Positions 17,781 through 26,678 of a stretch of 64,000 bases of DNA are shown in pieces. The DNA comes from Actinomycetes bacterium (GTDB lineage: Bacteria; Actinomycetota; Acidimicrobiia; Acidimicrobiales; Acidimicrobiaceae), in NCBI GenBank assembly GCA_021841935.1, contig JAKCDL010000005.1, positions 36,538 to 100,537 of the forward strand, read 5' to 3'. The position numbers and the translations under genes were made by a program. Position 1 is the first letter of the stretch. Each line of letters begins with the position of its first letter. The notes below the pieces were generated by a model that saw only the letters and a program-made list of their open reading frames with translations, ran no database searches and was not told the DNA's origin.

Positions 17781-18581
17781 GTGGAGAATAAGCGAGAGAG
17801 TCCGGACTTCATTGAAGCGCTGGCACGAGGCCTCGAGGTCATAAGGTCCTTTGACGCAAGTTGCAGACAACAGAGTTTGAGTGAGATTGCGCTTCGATGC
17901 GAATTGCCGAGACCCACAGTTAGGCGGATTCTCATCACATTAGAGGAGCTCGGCTACGTTGAACAGGTAGAGGGGCGCTTCTCTTTGACTCCTCGTACTC
18001 TTTCCTTGGGAATGGCGGCAATCTCTTCTAGTGGCCTATGGGATATGGCATATCCCCATCTAAAGCGCCTAGTGGAGAAGACCCATGAGTCCTCTTCAAT
18101 GGCACAATTGGACGGGGTAGACATTGTTTATGTCGCTCGCGTTGCAGTTCCTAAGATTATCGCGCTGAGGGTTGATATTGGTACCAAGTTTCCCGCTCCA
18201 ATCACCTCTCAGGGCAAGGTGCTCTTAGCTGACTTATCCGATGACGCTCTAGATGAGGTTCTTTCGACTGAAAGTCGCTGCGATGTAGTTAGTTGGGATC
18301 GAAGTAGCTCGCTGAAGATAAAAGAGGAGCTCTCTCTCGTTCGCTCTCGGGGATGGGCAATTGCAGATGAAGAGCTAGCACCCGGAGTTCGATCGATCGC
18401 CGTTCCGGTGCGAGATCTACGAGGAAGGGTTCGTGCTGCAATGAATATCACCGTAAATGCCGCAGAGACTCCGATAGCGACACTTACCGATGAATACCTA
18501 CCCTTCCTGTTGAAGGCGGCAAGTGACGTCAGTGCCGATTGGTCAGCCTGGCAGTCTCGCCCAATTGCAATGATGGACTAG
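17781..18581 (+). CDS. IclR-family transcriptional regulator of the aromatic cluster
   Basis: A 266-residue IclR-type regulator. The N-terminal winged helix-turn-helix is seen in FIEALARGLEVIRSF and LPRPTVRRILITLEELGYV. The C-terminal effector-binding domain follows, with the typical VDIVYVARVA, FPAPITSQGKVLLA and SRGWAIADEELAPGVRSIAVPV segments. It resembles PcaR/PobR-type regulators of aromatic-acid pathways. I place the start at GTG 17781 because AGAGGA lies 7 nt upstream; a TTG at 17757 is the alternative. It is divergent from ligB and upstream of the CoA-transferase, and near-identical palindromes mark both promoters, so local regulation is likely. Whether it represses or activates cannot be told. 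Confidence 0.92.
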   Translation: MENKRESPDFIEALARGLEVIRSFDASCRQQSLSEIALRCELPRPTVRRILITLEELGYVEQVEGRFSLTPRTLSLGMAAISSSGLWDMAYPHLKRLVEKTHESSSMAQLDGVDIVYVARVAVPKIIALRVDIGTKFPAPITSQGKVLLADLSDDALDEVLSTESRCDVVSWDRSSSLKIKEELSLVRSRGWAIADEELAPGVRSIAVPVRDLRGRVRAAMNITVNAAETPIATLTDEYLPFLLKAASDVSADWSAWQSRPIAMMD

Positions 18582-18662
18582 AACTTTTTCCCAGGGGTAA
18601 ATCCCTCTTTAGTCATCTGCAATCCCCTCAAGGACGCTTTACGTAACTTGCGAATGTTGTGG

Positions 18663-18687
18663 TATGATCAGAACGGACAGTTGTCCG
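18663..18687 (+). promoter_or_regulatory. CoA-transferase promoter with IclR operator 2
   Basis: A strong -10 TATGAT (18663-18668) is followed 5 bp later by CGGACAGTTGTCCG (18674-18687), the same core as operator 1. A site at the transcription start is a repressing arrangement. Because the palindrome lies at the start point, the ATG at 18664 cannot be the true translation start. Confidence 0.7.
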
Positions 18688-18720
18688 AAAATAGCGATCG
18701 TGCCTAAAGGCGGTTTCAAA

Positions 18721-19866
18721 TTGACTCAATTTTCAGGAAATCTAGATGGAGTTGTGGTCGCCGACTTTTCGCGTGTTTTGGCTGGGCCTTATGCGTCGAT
18801 GCTCTTAGGGGATATGGGCGCGACTGTCGTCAAAGTTGAATCTCCTTTAGGGGATGACACTCGGCACTGGGTACCTCCCGAAAGAGACGGGATGGGTACC
18901 TACTACATATCGATAAACCGTAACAAATATTCAATAGCACTTGATCTTTCGGATCCAGATGAACTTGCATTGGCACATGAGATAGCTGCCAAGGCAGATG
19001 TCATGATACAGAACTTCAAAGTAGGTGGCCTGAAGAAGTTTGCATTAGATTACGAGTCAGTTCGAATCGATAACCCTTCTGTTGTCTACTGTTCAATAAG
19101 TGGATTTGGGTCGGAGGGCGGTGCAGCACTTCCAGGTTATGACCTTCTCGTTCAAGCGGTTTCTGGTTTGATGTCGCTTACGGGGGATAGCGATGGTGAT
19201 CCCTTTAGGGCCGGTATCTCGGTCTTCGACGTAATGACAGGGCTATTTTCAACTATTGGAATCCTTGCCGCTCTTCGCCGACGTGATCTAACTGGACAAG
19301 GCCAACATATCGAAACCAACCTTCTCTCAAGTGCACTTTCGGCACTCGTGAATCAGACTTCTGCATACATTGCCGGAGGTGTAGTTCCAACGAGAATGGG
19401 CAATGCCCACCTGTCTCTCTTTCCCTACGAGCCTCTGCCCACGAAAGACCGGCCCTTGATTGTTATTGCTGGTAACGACGGACAGTTTGTAAAGTTGGCA
19501 AAGGCTCTCGGGATTGAATTTGTCCTTGCCGACGATAGGTTCAGCAGCGTCTTTGCCCGCAATGCAAATCGTGAAGAGTTGCGCCCCATTATCATTGAAG
19601 CACTGTCGTCGAGGGGCGCAGACGAGTGGTTTGGGGTTCTTAGCGCAGCTGGTATCCCATGTGGACCGATAAATGATGTCGCGGGTGGCATTGATCTAGC
19701 GAAAAGGCTTGGTTTAGATCCCGTCATTGAGATCGACGGGGTTCCAGTTATTAGGAACCCTATCTCCTTTTCATCATCGGATATTAGCTATCGGTTAGCC
19801 CCTCCAAAACTGAATCAAGATCGCGACCTAGTTCTGTCGTGGTTATCGAATGGTAAATTTTCATAA
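18721..19866 (+). CDS. CaiB/BaiF family (class III) CoA-transferase
   Basis: A 381-residue family III CoA-transferase that moves CoA between carboxylic acids through an aspartyl thioester. It begins with the usual LDGVVVADFSRVLAGPYASMLLGDMGATVVKVE block. The catalytic Asp lies in PGYDLLVQAVSGLMSLTG, and the late RRDLTGQGQHIETNL and AAGIPCGPINDV segments are typical. I chose TTG 18721 behind AAAGGCGG because an upstream ATG at 18664 overlaps the operator. It is the second gene of the plus-strand arm (iclR, caiB, citryl-CoA-lyase-like, SMP-30-like). Pairing with a CoA-dependent C-C lyase suggests it activates a tricarboxylate-like intermediate of ring cleavage (inference). Confidence 0.92.
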   Translation: MTQFSGNLDGVVVADFSRVLAGPYASMLLGDMGATVVKVESPLGDDTRHWVPPERDGMGTYYISINRNKYSIALDLSDPDELALAHEIAAKADVMIQNFKVGGLKKFALDYESVRIDNPSVVYCSISGFGSEGGAALPGYDLLVQAVSGLMSLTGDSDGDPFRAGISVFDVMTGLFSTIGILAALRRRDLTGQGQHIETNLLSSALSALVNQTSAYIAGGVVPTRMGNAHLSLFPYEPLPTKDRPLIVIAGNDGQFVKLAKALGIEFVLADDRFSSVFARNANREELRPIIIEALSSRGADEWFGVLSAAGIPCGPINDVAGGIDLAKRLGLDPVIEIDGVPVIRNPISFSSSDISYRLAPPKLNQDRDLVLSWLSNGKFS

Positions 19867-19936
19867 ATCGCTAGAACGTAAAGGCGTTCTGCGTTGCGCA
19901 GTCCAGAGTTGAATCCCTAGTGTTAGGTGGAAGTAA

Positions 19937-20746
19937 ATGAGTAGTGATAACGATCGTAATGATCACTATGAAACCGCGATGGCTATTTCGACTCGTGAGT
20001 CGATCTCGATCTTTGGTGGAGATCTATCGCGGGACTTCATCGGTGAAGTGTCTTTTGGCGCTTATGCCTTTCGACTTATTATGCTTCGAGAGCCATCACC
20101 AGGTGAGCAGCGCCTCTTCGAAGCAGTACTAGTTGCGCTAGCCGATCATGGTTTTACCCCTACAGCGATCGCGGCGAGGATGACTTATCTGAGCGCTCCT
20201 GATGCAATCCAAGGTGCTATTGCAGCTGGAATTCTAGGCGGGGGTAGTCGATTCCTTGGAGTAAGTGAAGATACTGGACGGATCCTCTCCGAGACCTTAG
20301 CGGGGCTAGTCGAGCTTCCTTCGAATGCAAATGGATGGGATCAAGTTGCAGTACAGATGGTAAGCAATCTGAAGGAGCGCAAGAGCGCCATACCGGGGCT
20401 TGGACATCATCTTCATAAAGATGGTGATCCTCGGGTACCCAAGCTATTCGAAGTTGCGCGGGAAGCTGGAACCTTTGGGCCGCATCTATCTCTATTCGAG
20501 GCAATGGGTCGAGTTGCTCCTCAAGTCCTTGGAAAGAATCTTCCATTGAACGGAGCTGGTTGTTGCGGTGCAGCTCTCGCTGAATTAGGTATACCACAAC
20601 CACTCCTTCGCGGAGTGGTCCTCTTGGCAAGATGCGCCGGGCTACTTGGCCATATTGCAGATGAGATCAGAACGCCGGTTGCACAGTCGATCTTTGCTCA
20701 CGTCGAGAATCATGCGGTTAGCACCTCGAACTCTACAGATCTGTAG
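19937..20746 (+). CDS. Citryl-CoA lyase-like protein (citrate synthase superfamily)
   Basis: A 269-residue protein of the citrate synthase/citryl-CoA lyase superfamily, shorter than citrate synthase (about 430). It keeps the start SISIFGGDLSRDFIGEVSFG, the RLIMLREPSPGEQRLFEAVLVALADHG block, the active-site region IPGLGHHLHKDGDPRVPKLF with the substrate His pair, and LPLNGAGCCGAALAELGIP. The family cleaves (S)-citryl-CoA-like thioesters to acetyl-CoA and a 2-oxo acid, as in the C-terminal part of ATP-citrate lyase. It lies 70 nt behind the CoA-transferase and starts at ATG 19937 behind AGGTGG. Together they could activate and split a hydroxy-tricarboxylate made by LigAB cleavage. The real substrate is not known. 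Confidence 0.85.
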   Translation: MSSDNDRNDHYETAMAISTRESISIFGGDLSRDFIGEVSFGAYAFRLIMLREPSPGEQRLFEAVLVALADHGFTPTAIAARMTYLSAPDAIQGAIAAGILGGGSRFLGVSEDTGRILSETLAGLVELPSNANGWDQVAVQMVSNLKERKSAIPGLGHHLHKDGDPRVPKLFEVAREAGTFGPHLSLFEAMGRVAPQVLGKNLPLNGAGCCGAALAELGIPQPLLRGVVLLARCAGLLGHIADEIRTPVAQSIFAHVENHAVSTSNSTDL

Positions 20747-20889
20747 CTGACCTTTACTTAATAAGGTCGATCACTCGCTTTAGCTTAACCACGTATCTTC
20801 ATCTATTTTGCCTCGCTTTTTTAATCACCGCGGGCTAGTTTCTATTGTGCGAAATAGATAACAGGTTTTTGGGGCGGTCCGTCTTCGAT

Positions 20890-21774
20890 ATGGTTAATGT
20901 AAAAGAGCTTTCAATTAGTGGTCACTTTTTTGAGTCTCCGCGCCGCCGCGGCGGCTATTGGTACGTCTCAGACTTCTACAGCGGAAAGATTCTTCGAATA
21001 GATGACGACGGTATCAGTGAAGAAGTTCTAAAGATAGACGGCCAACCCTCTGGAATTGGTTGGTTCTCCGACGGAACGATGGTCTTTGCATCAATGCTCG
21101 ATAGATCATTGTACGTCTTTGATGGCGAGAGAATCGACCTCCTAGCCGACCTCTCAGACCTCTGCGGCGGTCTTCTAAATGATATCTGGGTCTCTGACAA
21201 GGATATCGTCTACTGTGCCAACTTTGGATTCGACTTTGACGATCGCGCAGATCCAAGGGTAGCTGATTTAATTTCAGTCGACAGAGGTGGAACTCCAAAG
21301 ATTTGTGCCGCAGGTCTTAAGTTTCCAAATGGGATTGTAACGATAAACGATGGTAAGACGCTTGTAGTAGCTGAGACTTTAGGCAACGATCTCCTCACCT
21401 TTGACGTCGCAGACGACGGAACTCTCGGAGTTGCCAAAAGGAGCGTTGTCTACGGTGAGGAAGTCGTCTTTAGAGACTTTTTATCTACGATGGCCCAACT
21501 AAAAGTTGCTCCCGATGGGATTGCATCCTTAGGCGATGACCGAATTTACGTCGCCGACCCTCGCGGAGGTGTAGTCCATAGGTCCAAAGTTGGGGGCACC
21601 TCTGAGGTGATTCTCGATCTAGGACGAAAAGAGAGTCCATTTGCTGTGGCACTCGATAATTCGAGTGGTCGCCTTTTAATGTTGGTATGTGTAGCGCCAG
21701 ACTCGCATCCAGCGCGGCGTAAGTTGTCTCTCGATGCAAAGCTTCTTTTAGTCGGCGATTTAGGTGAATTTTAG
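20890..21774 (+). CDS. SMP-30/gluconolactonase-like beta-propeller hydrolase
   Basis: A 294-residue six-bladed beta-propeller of the SMP-30/gluconolactonase/LRE family. The N-terminal FFESPRRRGGYWYVSDF block resembles the GExPRWxxGxLWWSD entry of the family. The metal-site segments LCGGLLNDIWV and FPNGIVT and the late DDRIYVADP follow. Members are Ca- or Zn-dependent lactonases, so it may open a lactone formed after ring cleavage or oxidation. I choose ATG 20890; a TTG at 20845 is an alternative. It is the last gene of the plus-strand arm and is separated from the citryl-CoA-lyase-like gene by about 140 nt. No Cys-rich or signal sequence is seen, so it is probably cytoplasmic. Confidence 0.78.
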   Translation: MVNVKELSISGHFFESPRRRGGYWYVSDFYSGKILRIDDDGISEEVLKIDGQPSGIGWFSDGTMVFASMLDRSLYVFDGERIDLLADLSDLCGGLLNDIWVSDKDIVYCANFGFDFDDRADPRVADLISVDRGGTPKICAAGLKFPNGIVTINDGKTLVVAETLGNDLLTFDVADDGTLGVAKRSVVYGEEVVFRDFLSTMAQLKVAPDGIASLGDDRIYVADPRGGVVHRSKVGGTSEVILDLGRKESPFAVALDNSSGRLLMLVCVAPDSHPARRKLSLDAKLLLVGDLGEF

Positions 21775-22524
21775 TTCAGTTGAAGCTATATATTATGGAA
21801 TTATTTGATTCTATAAATGTTTCTTGCGTATCGATTTAGTCGAGTGGATACAATCTTGTTGCGATGTTTGCGAGAATATTCAATACATATTGAAGGGCAT
21901 TTGTCGCTATTGCGTCACCGGAGTTGATGCGGGAAATTGCCCTTGCTAGGGTACTATCGAGTCATTCTTTGATGGAGTATTGATCAACTTGTGGTCAGAT
22001 ATTTTGCGACGACCGTAGGCAGGAAGATCTCGCGCTACAGCTTTTCCATTTAATTCGCTTTAGCGGAGAGCAACCCTTTGATCTTTGTAACCTACCATAC
22101 CTTTTGCTGTGGTCGATACAGATATCTCGTTGAAGAGGTATAGATGGCTATTTGCACGATCTAGCTATGGGACGTGAAACTGTTGACTCTTTGTCACATA
22201 GGTATTTGGTGATTCACCGTTACTCCTCGTCTACACGGCAGTTCGAGGGGCGAAACCTCTTGCTCCACAATCCCTAATGATCTGATAAACATTGCCGTTC
22301 CCTTCCGGGGTTCTCTTTATAGTCTTGACTAAAGTCTGATAATTCATACGGATTTTATTCTTCTGGATTTTTGTAATTACTCAATGGCGGATACTTATAT
22401 TGGTAAAGTCAACAACCCAGCGCTGTATTATCTACCTTGTCGATTTATGTATCAATGTTTAAACGTGCAATAATTCGACTGGGGTAATTTTATAAAGCTT
22501 TAAAAATGAGAGACGGGGTGCCTC
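21775..22524. other. Long AT-rich intergenic region upstream of an ABC transporter
   Basis: 750 bp without a supportable gene. It should carry the promoter of the transporter at 22525, but I find no confident promoter, riboswitch or tRNA. A small hairpin GAGG-GGCGAAA-CCTC lies near 22237-22251. Confidence 0.5.
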
Positions 22525-23445
22525 TTGAAACTTAATTCAGGTCCATTTAACATTCAGAAATCGATTGCAAAGTCGTTCGTAGTGGTTGCGTCGAGCGCGG
22601 TGATCCTTGCAGCGTGTGGCAGTTCTTCGTCGAGTAGCACAACTACAGCGGCCGCCTCCTCTTCGTCGTCTTCAGGACCAGCATCGATGGTGCCGGCATC
22701 TGTAAAAGCACTTGGAACGATTACGGTAGCAAGCGATGCATCTTATGCGCCGAACGAGTTCATCGGAACTGACGGTACAACGATCGAGGGCATGGATGTA
22801 GATCTCGGCAACGCTATTGCCAAGGAGCTGGGATTGACCTTCAAGTTCGTCAATGCTCCTTTTGATTCAATTATTCCTGCAATGCAGGCTGGGAAGTATC
22901 AGTTGGGTATCAGTTCGTTTACTGATTCAAAGGCTCGAGAGAAGGTGGTCGACTTCGTTACTTACTTTACGGCCGGGACAAGTTGGGTAACTCAGGCTGG
23001 AAATCCAAAGAGCGTCTCAATTACCAATGCATGTGGACTCCCTATCGCCGTTGAAACCGGTACCACCGAGGTTCAAGACATTCAACAGCGTTCGCAGTCG
23101 TGTACTTCAGCCGGAAAGCCCGCGATTCAAATTGATCAGTACCAAACTCAGACAGATGCAAATACCGCAGTTGCAACAGGAAAGGATGTTGCAATGTTGG
23201 CAGATTCGCCAGTCGCTGGATATGCAGTCGCTCAGTCGGGTGGCAAATTGGCGCTTCTAGGTTCTTCGTATGCGAATGCTCCTTATGGAATTGCGGTTGC
23301 CAAGGGGCAGGGTGCCTTTAAGGATGCAATTCTCGCAGCTGTAAAGGCCTTGATGGCTAATGGCCAATACACACAGATCCTCACCAAGTGGGGTGTGCAG
23401 TCTGGAGCGATCAGCAATCCGGTCATCAACGGCGCTACGAGCTAA
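22525..23445 (+). CDS. Polar amino acid-type ABC transporter, substrate-binding lipoprotein
   Basis: A 306-residue extracellular solute-binding protein of family 3. The N-terminus has a basic start, a hydrophobic stretch and the lipobox ILAACG (lipid-bearing Cys31), then a Ser/Thr/Ala-rich linker. The mature domain begins GTITVASDASYAPNEFIG, with the family marker GMDVDLGNAIAKELGL and FDSIIPAMQAGKYQLGISSFTDSKAREKVVDFV. It captures an amino acid or similar small polar ligand outside the membrane and delivers it to the permease just downstream (2 nt after this stop). Start is TTG 22525 behind GGGGTG. The ligand cannot be deduced. It follows the aromatic cluster but is separated by a 750-bp gap. 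Confidence 0.93.
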   Translation: MKLNSGPFNIQKSIAKSFVVVASSAVILAACGSSSSSSTTTAAASSSSSSGPASMVPASVKALGTITVASDASYAPNEFIGTDGTTIEGMDVDLGNAIAKELGLTFKFVNAPFDSIIPAMQAGKYQLGISSFTDSKAREKVVDFVTYFTAGTSWVTQAGNPKSVSITNACGLPIAVETGTTEVQDIQQRSQSCTSAGKPAIQIDQYQTQTDANTAVATGKDVAMLADSPVAGYAVAQSGGKLALLGSSYANAPYGIAVAKGQGAFKDAILAAVKALMANGQYTQILTKWGVQSGAISNPVINGATS

Positions 23446-23447
23446 TA

Positions 23448-24386
23448 GTGGCACAGACTGACGTCGAAGACGTTCATAAGGCTCACGGTGTAAAGCCCGA
23501 AGCTATTTCGGCAATTCCGCTCCGCCACCCAGGACGCTGGGTGGCAGTTGGGGTCATTGCTCTATTTATGGCAATGGGATTGCACACCGTCTTCACAAAT
23601 CCACGTTTTAAGTGGTCTTTGCAGTGGCAATACTTTTTCTCAGCTCAGATTCTCCATGGAGTGACCACCACCCTAGAGTTGACCGTTGCGTCTATGGCGA
23701 TTGGGGTTACTCTCGGAGTAATTCTCGCCGTTATGAGGTTGAGCGCTAACCCAATCGTCACTGGAGCTGCGTGGTTTTACATCTGGGTCTTTCGAGGAAC
23801 GCCACTTTTGGTGCAGCTTCTAATCTGGGCAAACCTTGGGGCATTATTTCCAACACTTGGTCTTGGAGTGCCCTTTGGCCATCAATTTTTCGTGAAGCAA
23901 ACCTTCACGATAATCCCCTCGGTGGCTGCTGCGCTTCTAGGTCTCGGCTTGAATGAAGCTGCTTATATGGCTGAGATCGTGCGAGCCGGCATCATTTCAG
24001 TTGGTGAGGGGCAAGCGGAGGCGGCTGCCTCGATCGGGATGCGTAAGATGATGATAATGCGTCGCGTGGTGCTGCCACAGGCAATGCGCGTGATAGTTCC
24101 TCCTACGGGAAATGAAACTATCTCGATGCTCAAGAGTACCTCTCTCGTAGCATACGTTCCGTACGTGGAGCTGCTATTTGCGACTCAGAATATCTACACG
24201 CGAAACTATCAGGTTATGCCTCTTCTTATTATGGCAAGTATCTGGTATTTGGCGATAACGAGCCTTCTAATGGTGGGCCAATACTACGTAGAACGCTACT
24301 ACGCCAAGGGGTCGCGTCGTCAGCTGCCGCTGACTCCGCTACAAAAAGTAAAGGCGAAGGTCTCGAAGTTCGGAGTGAGAAGATAG
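23448..24386 (+). CDS. Polar amino acid ABC transporter permease
   Basis: A 312-residue inner-membrane permease of the His/Glu/Gln/Arg family. After a cytoplasmic N-terminus with one hydrophobic helix (VAVGVIALFMAMGL), the core has ILHGVTTTLELTVASMAIGV, the FRGTPLLVQLLIW motif typical of this family and the EAA loop EAAASIGMRKMMIMRRVVLPQAMRV in which the ATPase docks. It is probably a homodimer because there is no second permease gene. I start it at GTG 23448, directly after the binding-protein stop, since the longer frame would overlap that gene. The ATPase gene follows without a gap. Confidence 0.93.
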   Translation: MAQTDVEDVHKAHGVKPEAISAIPLRHPGRWVAVGVIALFMAMGLHTVFTNPRFKWSLQWQYFFSAQILHGVTTTLELTVASMAIGVTLGVILAVMRLSANPIVTGAAWFYIWVFRGTPLLVQLLIWANLGALFPTLGLGVPFGHQFFVKQTFTIIPSVAAALLGLGLNEAAYMAEIVRAGIISVGEGQAEAAASIGMRKMMIMRRVVLPQAMRVIVPPTGNETISMLKSTSLVAYVPYVELLFATQNIYTRNYQVMPLLIMASIWYLAITSLLMVGQYYVERYYAKGSRRQLPLTPLQKVKAKVSKFGVRR

Positions 24387-25151
24387 ATGGCCGAGTTGAT
24401 GGTTTCTGCTCAGAAGGTTCATAAGCACTTTGGGCGACATGAAGTTCTAAAGGGTGTTGATCTTTCTGTTCCACCTGGACAGGTTGTATGCATAATTGGA
24501 CCCTCAGGTTCGGGTAAGTCGACTTTTTTGAGGTGCATCAACCACCTCGAGAAGATAGATGCCGGCATCATTGAGGTCGATGGAGATTTGGTTGGTTATC
24601 GTCGTCGGGGAGACAAGATATACGAATTGAGCGAAAGGGAGGTTGCCGAGCGTCGCCAGCGTATCGGCATGGTCTTCCAGCACTTTAACCTCTTTCCCCA
24701 CCGAACAGTAGTTGAGAACATTATTGAAGGACCCATTAAAGTTTTGAAAGAGGACAAAGTCGAGGTCGTGGCTCGAGCTAGAGAACTGCTTCGCAAAGTT
24801 GGCCTCTCTGAGAAGGAAAATGCATACCCAGCTTCTCTCTCGGGAGGACAACAGCAAAGGGTGGCGATTGCTCGAGCCCTAGCGATGCGCCCAAAGTTGA
24901 TGTTATTCGACGAACCAACTTCGGCTCTTGATCCTGAACTCGTCGGTGATGTTCTTGGCGTTATGAGGTCATTGGCCGAAGATGGAATGACAATGATTGT
25001 CGTAACCCATGAGATCGGTTTCGCCAGAGAAGTCGGAGACCATCTAATTTTTATGGACGATGGTGTGGCGGTAGAGGCTGGAGATCCTCGTGATGTCATC
25101 ACTAACCCTCAGCAGGAGCGAACTAGACTATTTCTCTCAAAGGTTTTGTAG
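24387..25151 (+). CDS. Polar amino acid ABC transporter ATPase (GlnQ-like)
   Basis: A 254-residue ATPase that powers the preceding permease. It shows Walker [11 protein letters not shown]-loop [10 protein letters not shown], signature [15 protein letters not shown], Walker [15 protein letters not shown] and the switch His in [12 protein letters not shown], all intact. A 10-residue insert ([10 protein letters not shown]) after the first strand block is a variant also seen in HisP/GlnQ-type members. The ATG directly follows the permease stop (TAG then ATG), so translation is coupled. Confidence 0.95.
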   Translation: MAELMVSAQKVHKHFGRHEVLKGVDLSVPPGQVVCIIGPSGSGKSTFLRCINHLEKIDAGIIEVDGDLVGYRRRGDKIYELSEREVAERRQRIGMVFQHFNLFPHRTVVENIIEGPIKVLKEDKVEVVARARELLRKVGLSEKENAYPASLSGGQQQRVAIARALAMRPKLMLFDEPTSALDPELVGDVLGVMRSLAEDGMTMIVVTHEIGFAREVGDHLIFMDDGVAVEAGDPRDVITNPQQERTRLFLSKVL

Positions 25152-25377
25152 GCGTAGCTATCTTTCTTACCAAGGCTTCGTGGATCTCCTCAATCTCGTT
25201 AGAGGGTCTTCTGGCTTTTAGAGCGACTCTCGCTTGCAATCTCGCCAAGTCTGACTGTTCAATATTGGTACGTGAGTCAGGAGATTGTGGCGGTTGCTTT
25301 TTTGTTCGTTTGGATCCGATGTCGTGGTTTTTCGACCATAGGTAGGTAGATGGTGCGCCGCTTTCTGCGGAGCTTAA

Positions 25378-26622
25378 ATGTTTAGATTGTTAAAGAGTAG
25401 ATTTTCTCTACTTCTAATTACTTTGTCGATGTCGGCTGCGGCATTGAGCGGTCAACCCGTCGCAGTCTCCTTTGCCCTCATTCATCAGGGAAGAAGCGCA
25501 GCGACAATTGGTCTAGTACTTGGAATATTGTCGATGGTCTTCGTTCTGTCGCTCCTCATCGGAGGTATCGCCGGCGATAGGTTGGGTAGAAGTCGTGTTG
25601 TGAAGTTTGCCTCGATATTGAGGATATTAGGAACACTACTTTCGATAACTTCACTACATGCAGGACGAAGCGTCGCTATCTTTGCGGTCTCGGTTGCTGT
25701 CGTCTCCTTGGCGAATGGCCTCTTTATGCCCAACATTACGGGCATGGTTCTAGACACTTCAGGAGGGGCAGAACTAGCAAAGGCGAATGGGATGAGAGGC
25801 GTGGTGGAGGCGTTAGGTACGTCCTATGGCCCTGCTGCTGTCGGCTTGGTAGTTGCCTTCCTAAGTCCCGAGGCTGGACTTATGGCGATAGAGCTATTTT
25901 TGGTGATATGTTCGCTCTCACTCTTTGCAATGAGATACAAAAGTGAAGCTTCGTCGGCAAAGCACGAAGGAATCGTCCATCAGCTAAGGGTAGGTTTTGT
26001 TGCTCTCAAAGCCAAGAAGTGGTGTTGGAGCATAATCGCTGGTTACGCCTTGATGCACCTCCTGGCCTTTCCAGCCTTTTACGTCCTCGGACCTATAATA
26101 TCTCAACACCATCTTGGAGGTGCGAGATCTTGGGGCATAATCTTAGGCCTACAAGGACTTGGATCTATCATCGGTTCCCTCTCGGCGACTAGGTATCGCT
26201 TTCGTTACCCACTTCGATATACCGTTGCCTTCTCGTTTTTTGGGGCCTCCGTCTTCATTGCTCTTGGTGTCACCTTCAACGTTACACTGATAGCGGGAGC
26301 GGCTCTTTTGACTGGCTTTGCCTTCGGTCAATTTCAAGTTGTTTGGGAGACCTTCTTGCAGCTGTCATTTGAAGTTGACGTCCTATCGAGAGTCTCTTCT
26401 TACGACTGGATGGGCTCATCCTCGCTCTTTCCTGTCGGTCAAATTGCAACAGGAATTGTAGCTACCTTGATCTCTCCGCAACTGATCGTTCTCTTCGCGG
26501 GCGTGGTGGTAGTTGCCATATCTGGCGTTCTTCTTTCAGTTCGAGATGTTTGGGGTGCCGTGGCTCCGCGTTCGATGAAGGGCTACGTGCAAGACGATGC
26601 TAATTCCAATGTATCTTCATAG
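25378..26622 (+). CDS. Major facilitator superfamily transporter
   Basis: A 414-residue polytopic membrane protein with about 12 hydrophobic helices. The MFS loop 2-3 signature is present as GGIAGDRLGRSRVV. The second half carries the equivalent weaker loop (GSLSATRYRFRYPLRY) after LGLQGLGSIIG. The family and the acidic/basic loop pattern resemble drug or metabolite exporters of the H+-antiport type. No substrate can be assigned. It starts at ATG 25378 behind GCGGAG. It is probably transcribed alone or with the following cobalamin adenosyltransferase (56-nt gap). Confidence 0.88.
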   Translation: MFRLLKSRFSLLLITLSMSAAALSGQPVAVSFALIHQGRSAATIGLVLGILSMVFVLSLLIGGIAGDRLGRSRVVKFASILRILGTLLSITSLHAGRSVAIFAVSVAVVSLANGLFMPNITGMVLDTSGGAELAKANGMRGVVEALGTSYGPAAVGLVVAFLSPEAGLMAIELFLVICSLSLFAMRYKSEASSAKHEGIVHQLRVGFVALKAKKWCWSIIAGYALMHLLAFPAFYVLGPIISQHHLGGARSWGIILGLQGLGSIIGSLSATRYRFRYPLRYTVAFSFFGASVFIALGVTFNVTLIAGAALLTGFAFGQFQVVWETFLQLSFEVDVLSRVSSYDWMGSSSLFPVGQIATGIVATLISPQLIVLFAGVVVVAISGVLLSVRDVWGAVAPRSMKGYVQDDANSNVSS

Positions 26623-26678
26623 AGCATCTACACTTGGTGTGTTGCAAATTCATAATCTCGTCTTTTGGTAGGTAGGTA

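Noticed and set aside
18664-18720. ATG 18664 as start of the CoA-transferase
   Set aside because: The first codons would lie on the -10 hexamer and the IclR palindrome. TTG 18721 has an AAAGGCGG upstream and matches the family's N-terminus.
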